45,056 nucleotides of DNA from Bacteroidaceae bacterium. GTDB taxonomy: Bacteria > Bacteroidota > Bacteroidia > Bacteroidales > Bacteroidaceae. Where the stretch lies: assembly GCA_017503235.1 (NCBI GenBank), contig JAFVTL010000120.1, forward strand, positions 1 to 45,056, given 5' to 3'. The notes beneath the pieces are model-generated. The model was not told the origin of the DNA and made no database searches. It saw only the letters and a program-made list of their open reading frames with translations. The translations under genes were made by a program, and so were the position numbers. Below, one piece after another: positions 43,263-45,056 of this stretch; within the stretch, counting starts at the first letter, position 1; every line of letters begins with the position of its first letter.

Positions 43263-43291
43263 TCGCATTTATACCGCAATCGTATAGAAAA

Positions 43292-43325
43292 ATGGATGTA
43301 TCTGAACGGATGCATCCATTTTTTT
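43292..43325 (+). terminator. Terminator of the GH9-like gene
   Basis: Stem of 12 pairs (with G-T wobbles) atggatgtatct / ggatgcatccat, loop gaac, then seven T. Only 2 nt separates its T-run from the aspS -7 box. Confidence 0.85.
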
Positions 43326-43327
43326 AC

Positions 43328-43335
43328 TATTTTTG
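43328..43335 (+). promoter_or_regulatory. -7 box for aspS
   Basis: tatttttg, fits TAnnTTTG, 30 nt before the start; the terminator of the previous gene occupies the place of the -33 box. Confidence 0.55.
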
Positions 43336-43365
43336 CAGCAATTATAACTTAAATCCAAGAGAATT

Positions 43366-45056
43366 ATGTTCAGAAGTCATACATGCGGCGAGTTGAGACT
43401 GGCCGATGCAGGAAAGACCGTGACACTGGCCGGATGGGTACAGCGCTCACGCAAGATGGGAGGGATGACCTTTGTAGACCTCCGCGACCGCTATGGTATC
43501 ACACAGTTGGTGTTCAACACAGAAGTGAACGCTGAATTGTGCGAACAAGCCAACCACCTGGGACGCGAGTTCGTTATCCAAGTGAGCGGACAAGTGAACG
43601 AACGTTCCAACAAGAATTTGAATATCCCGACAGGAGAAATTGAAATCATCGCTTCGGAACTGAACGTGCTGAACAATGCACTGACTCCTCCGTTTACCAT
43701 CGAAGACAATAGTGACGGCGGTGATGACATCCGTATGAAATACCGTTACTTGGACTTGCGCCGTAACCCGGTACGCGCCAATCTGGAATTGCGTCACCGC
43801 ATGACCATGGAAGTACGCCGTTACCTCGACAGCAAGGGATTCCTCGAAATAGAAACTCCGATGTTGGTAGGTTCCACTCCGGAAGGTGCTCGTGACTTCG
43901 TGGTACCTTCACGTATGAACCCGGGACAATTCTACGCATTGCCACAATCTCCGCAGACTCTGAAACAGCTGTTGATGGTATCGGGCATGGACCGTTACTT
44001 CCAGATTGTGAAGTGTTTCCGCGATGAAGACCTCCGTGCCGACCGTCAACCGGAATTCACTCAGATAGACTGCGAAATGAGTTTCGTGGAACAGGAAGAT
44101 GTCATCAGCCTGTTTGAAGGTATGGCCAAGCACCTGTTCAAGGAACTCCGTGGTGTGGAACTGACTGAACCGTTCATCCGTATGCCGTGGGCTGACGCCA
44201 TGAAGTACTATGGTAGCGACAAGCCCGACTTGCGTTTTGGCATGAAGTTCGTGGAACTGATGGATATTCTGAAAGGCCATGGCTTCGGCGTGTTCGACAG
44301 TGCAGCCTACATCGGTGGTATCTGTGCAGAAGGTGCCGCAAGCTATACCCGCAAGCAGCTTGACCAGCTGACAGACTTCGTGAAGCGTCCTCAAATCGGT
44401 GCCAAGGGTATGGTTTATGCACGCGTGGAAGCTGACGGCAACGTGAAATCAAGCGTTGACAAGTTCTACACTCAAGAAGTGCTCCAACAGATGAAGGAAG
44501 CCTTCGGTGCGAAGCCGGGCGATTTGATTCTGATATTGAGCGGCGACGATGCCATGAAGACTCGCAAGCAATTGTGCGAACTGCGTCTGGAAATGGGACG
44601 TCAATTGGGATTGCGCGACAAGAACCAGTTTGCTTGTCTGTGGGTCGTAGACTTTCCGATGTTCGAATGGAGCGAAGAAGAAGGTCGTCTGATGGCCATG
44701 CACCATCCGTTCACTCATCCGAAGGACGAAGACATTCCTATGCTTGACACCAATCCGGCAGGTGTTCGTGCCGATGCCTACGACATGGTCATCAACGGGG
44801 TAGAAGTAGGTGGCGGTTCCATCCGTATCCACGATGCCCAGTTGCAGGCCAAGATGTTCGAAATATTGGGCTTCACTCCGGAAAAGGCTCAGGAACAGTT
44901 CGGCTTCCTGATGAATGCGTTCAAGTATGGTGCACCTCCTCACGGTGGTCTGGCATACGGTCTTGACCGTTGGGTATCCTTGTTTGCCGGTCTTGACAGT
45001 ATCCGTGACTGCATTGCCTTCCCGAAGAACAACAGCGGACGCGACGTGATGCTGGA
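43366..45056 (+). CDS. aspS: aspartyl-tRNA synthetase, 5' part (3' end outside window)
   Basis: Charges tRNA-Asp. 563 codons are present and the frame is still open at the window end; the family is about 585 residues, so only some 20-25 are missing. N-terminal OB-fold anticodon-binding domain ([16 protein letters not shown]), class II motif 1, motif 2 ([18 protein letters not shown]), the bacterial GAD insert (about 300-410, around [14 protein letters not shown]) and motif 3 ([10 protein letters not shown]). The start at 43366 matches the family N-terminus and follows its promoter by 30 nt. Confidence 0.97.
   Translation, partial: MFRSHTCGELRLADAGKTVTLAGWVQRSRKMGGMTFVDLRDRYGITQLVFNTEVNAELCEQANHLGREFVIQVSGQVNERSNKNLNIPTGEIEIIASELNVLNNALTPPFTIEDNSDGGDDIRMKYRYLDLRRNPVRANLELRHRMTMEVRRYLDSKGFLEIETPMLVGSTPEGARDFVVPSRMNPGQFYALPQSPQTLKQLLMVSGMDRYFQIVKCFRDEDLRADRQPEFTQIDCEMSFVEQEDVISLFEGMAKHLFKELRGVELTEPFIRMPWADAMKYYGSDKPDLRFGMKFVELMDILKGHGFGVFDSAAYIGGICAEGAASYTRKQLDQLTDFVKRPQIGAKGMVYARVEADGNVKSSVDKFYTQEVLQQMKEAFGAKPGDLILILSGDDAMKTRKQLCELRLEMGRQLGLRDKNQFACLWVVDFPMFEWSEEEGRLMAMHHPFTHPKDEDIPMLDTNPAGVRADAYDMVINGVEVGGGSIRIHDAQLQAKMFEILGFTPEKAQEQFGFLMNAFKYGAPPHGGLAYGLDRWVSLFAGLDSIRDCIAFPKNNSGRDVML

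Noticed and set aside
41691..43268. 525-codon open frame on the minus strand
   Set aside because: Exactly antisense to the GH9-like gene, which has clear motifs, a lipobox, a promoter and a terminator; the minus-strand translation is Val/His/Arg-rich with no domain.

Overview
The window is a stretch of a Bacteroidales chromosome, most likely Bacteroides or Phocaeicola; the species cannot be fixed from the sequence alone. The evidence is the Bacteroidota-type promoter box TAnnTTTG upstream of most genes, typical families of that group (DUF4296 lipoprotein next to lspA, TamL-like lipoprotein, HU/SPOR and FHA proteins, serine palmitoyltransferase, GH9-like lipoprotein), and housekeeping genes of Bacteroidota type. 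No prophage, integrase, transposase, CRISPR array or rRNA operon is visible.

Layout. 1-4.1 kb: 3' part of ileS, a TraR/DksA-like regulator, lspA, a DUF4296 lipoprotein and a small unknown gene, all on the + strand. 4.1-9.5 kb: an RNA methyltransferase (-), a TamL-type outer-membrane assembly lipoprotein, a small protein, aquaporin (+) and a porin (-). 9.5-10.7 kb: two identical tRNA-Lys genes and a YycJ-type metallo-hydrolase (-). 11.3-15.7 kb: divergent uxaC/uxaB for hexuronate catabolism, then a CbiA homologue. 16-19.2 kb: a small outer-membrane barrel and a four-gene minus-strand operon (HU/SPOR, FHA, DUF1232, DUF456). 19.5-25.3 kb: ugd, an SGNH hydrolase, a thioredoxin-fold protein without its cysteines, serB and a DEAD-box helicase. 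26-31.7 kb: the lon-tgt-lptG operon (-), divergent from a TrmN6-type methyltransferase, then a DUF559 nuclease-like gene. 32.7-35.3 kb: a lipid kinase divergent from serine palmitoyltransferase. 35.7-39.9 kb: a 1382-residue DUF4011 helicase with a C-terminal nuclease-like domain, close to the Hhe anti-phage architecture. 40.2-45 kb: two tRNA-Pro genes, a GH9-like lipoprotein and the start of aspS.

Two themes stand out. First, several proteins keep their family fold but have lost key residues: the DksA-like protein (zinc cysteines), Tgt (all three zinc cysteines), the CbiA homologue (glutaminase Cys and His) and the TlpA-like protein (both redox cysteines). Second, the gaps of 300-900 bp are packed with a mosaic of recurring hairpin elements: a 9-2-9 palindrome in six copies, a roughly 140-nt unit in three long copies, an A/T-rich hairpin placed at gene 3' ends, a roughly 107-bp inverted pair around 19.3 and 22.7 kb, and a hairpin cluster at 39.9-40.1 kb in which stems vary while loops stay alike. 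The DUF559 gene ends inside one of these elements.

The strongest candidates for new biology are the Hhe-like helicase-nuclease, the apparently glutaminase-dead CbiA homologue, the zinc-less Tgt and the repeat mosaic. All functional calls are by eye from translated motifs; no searches were run.
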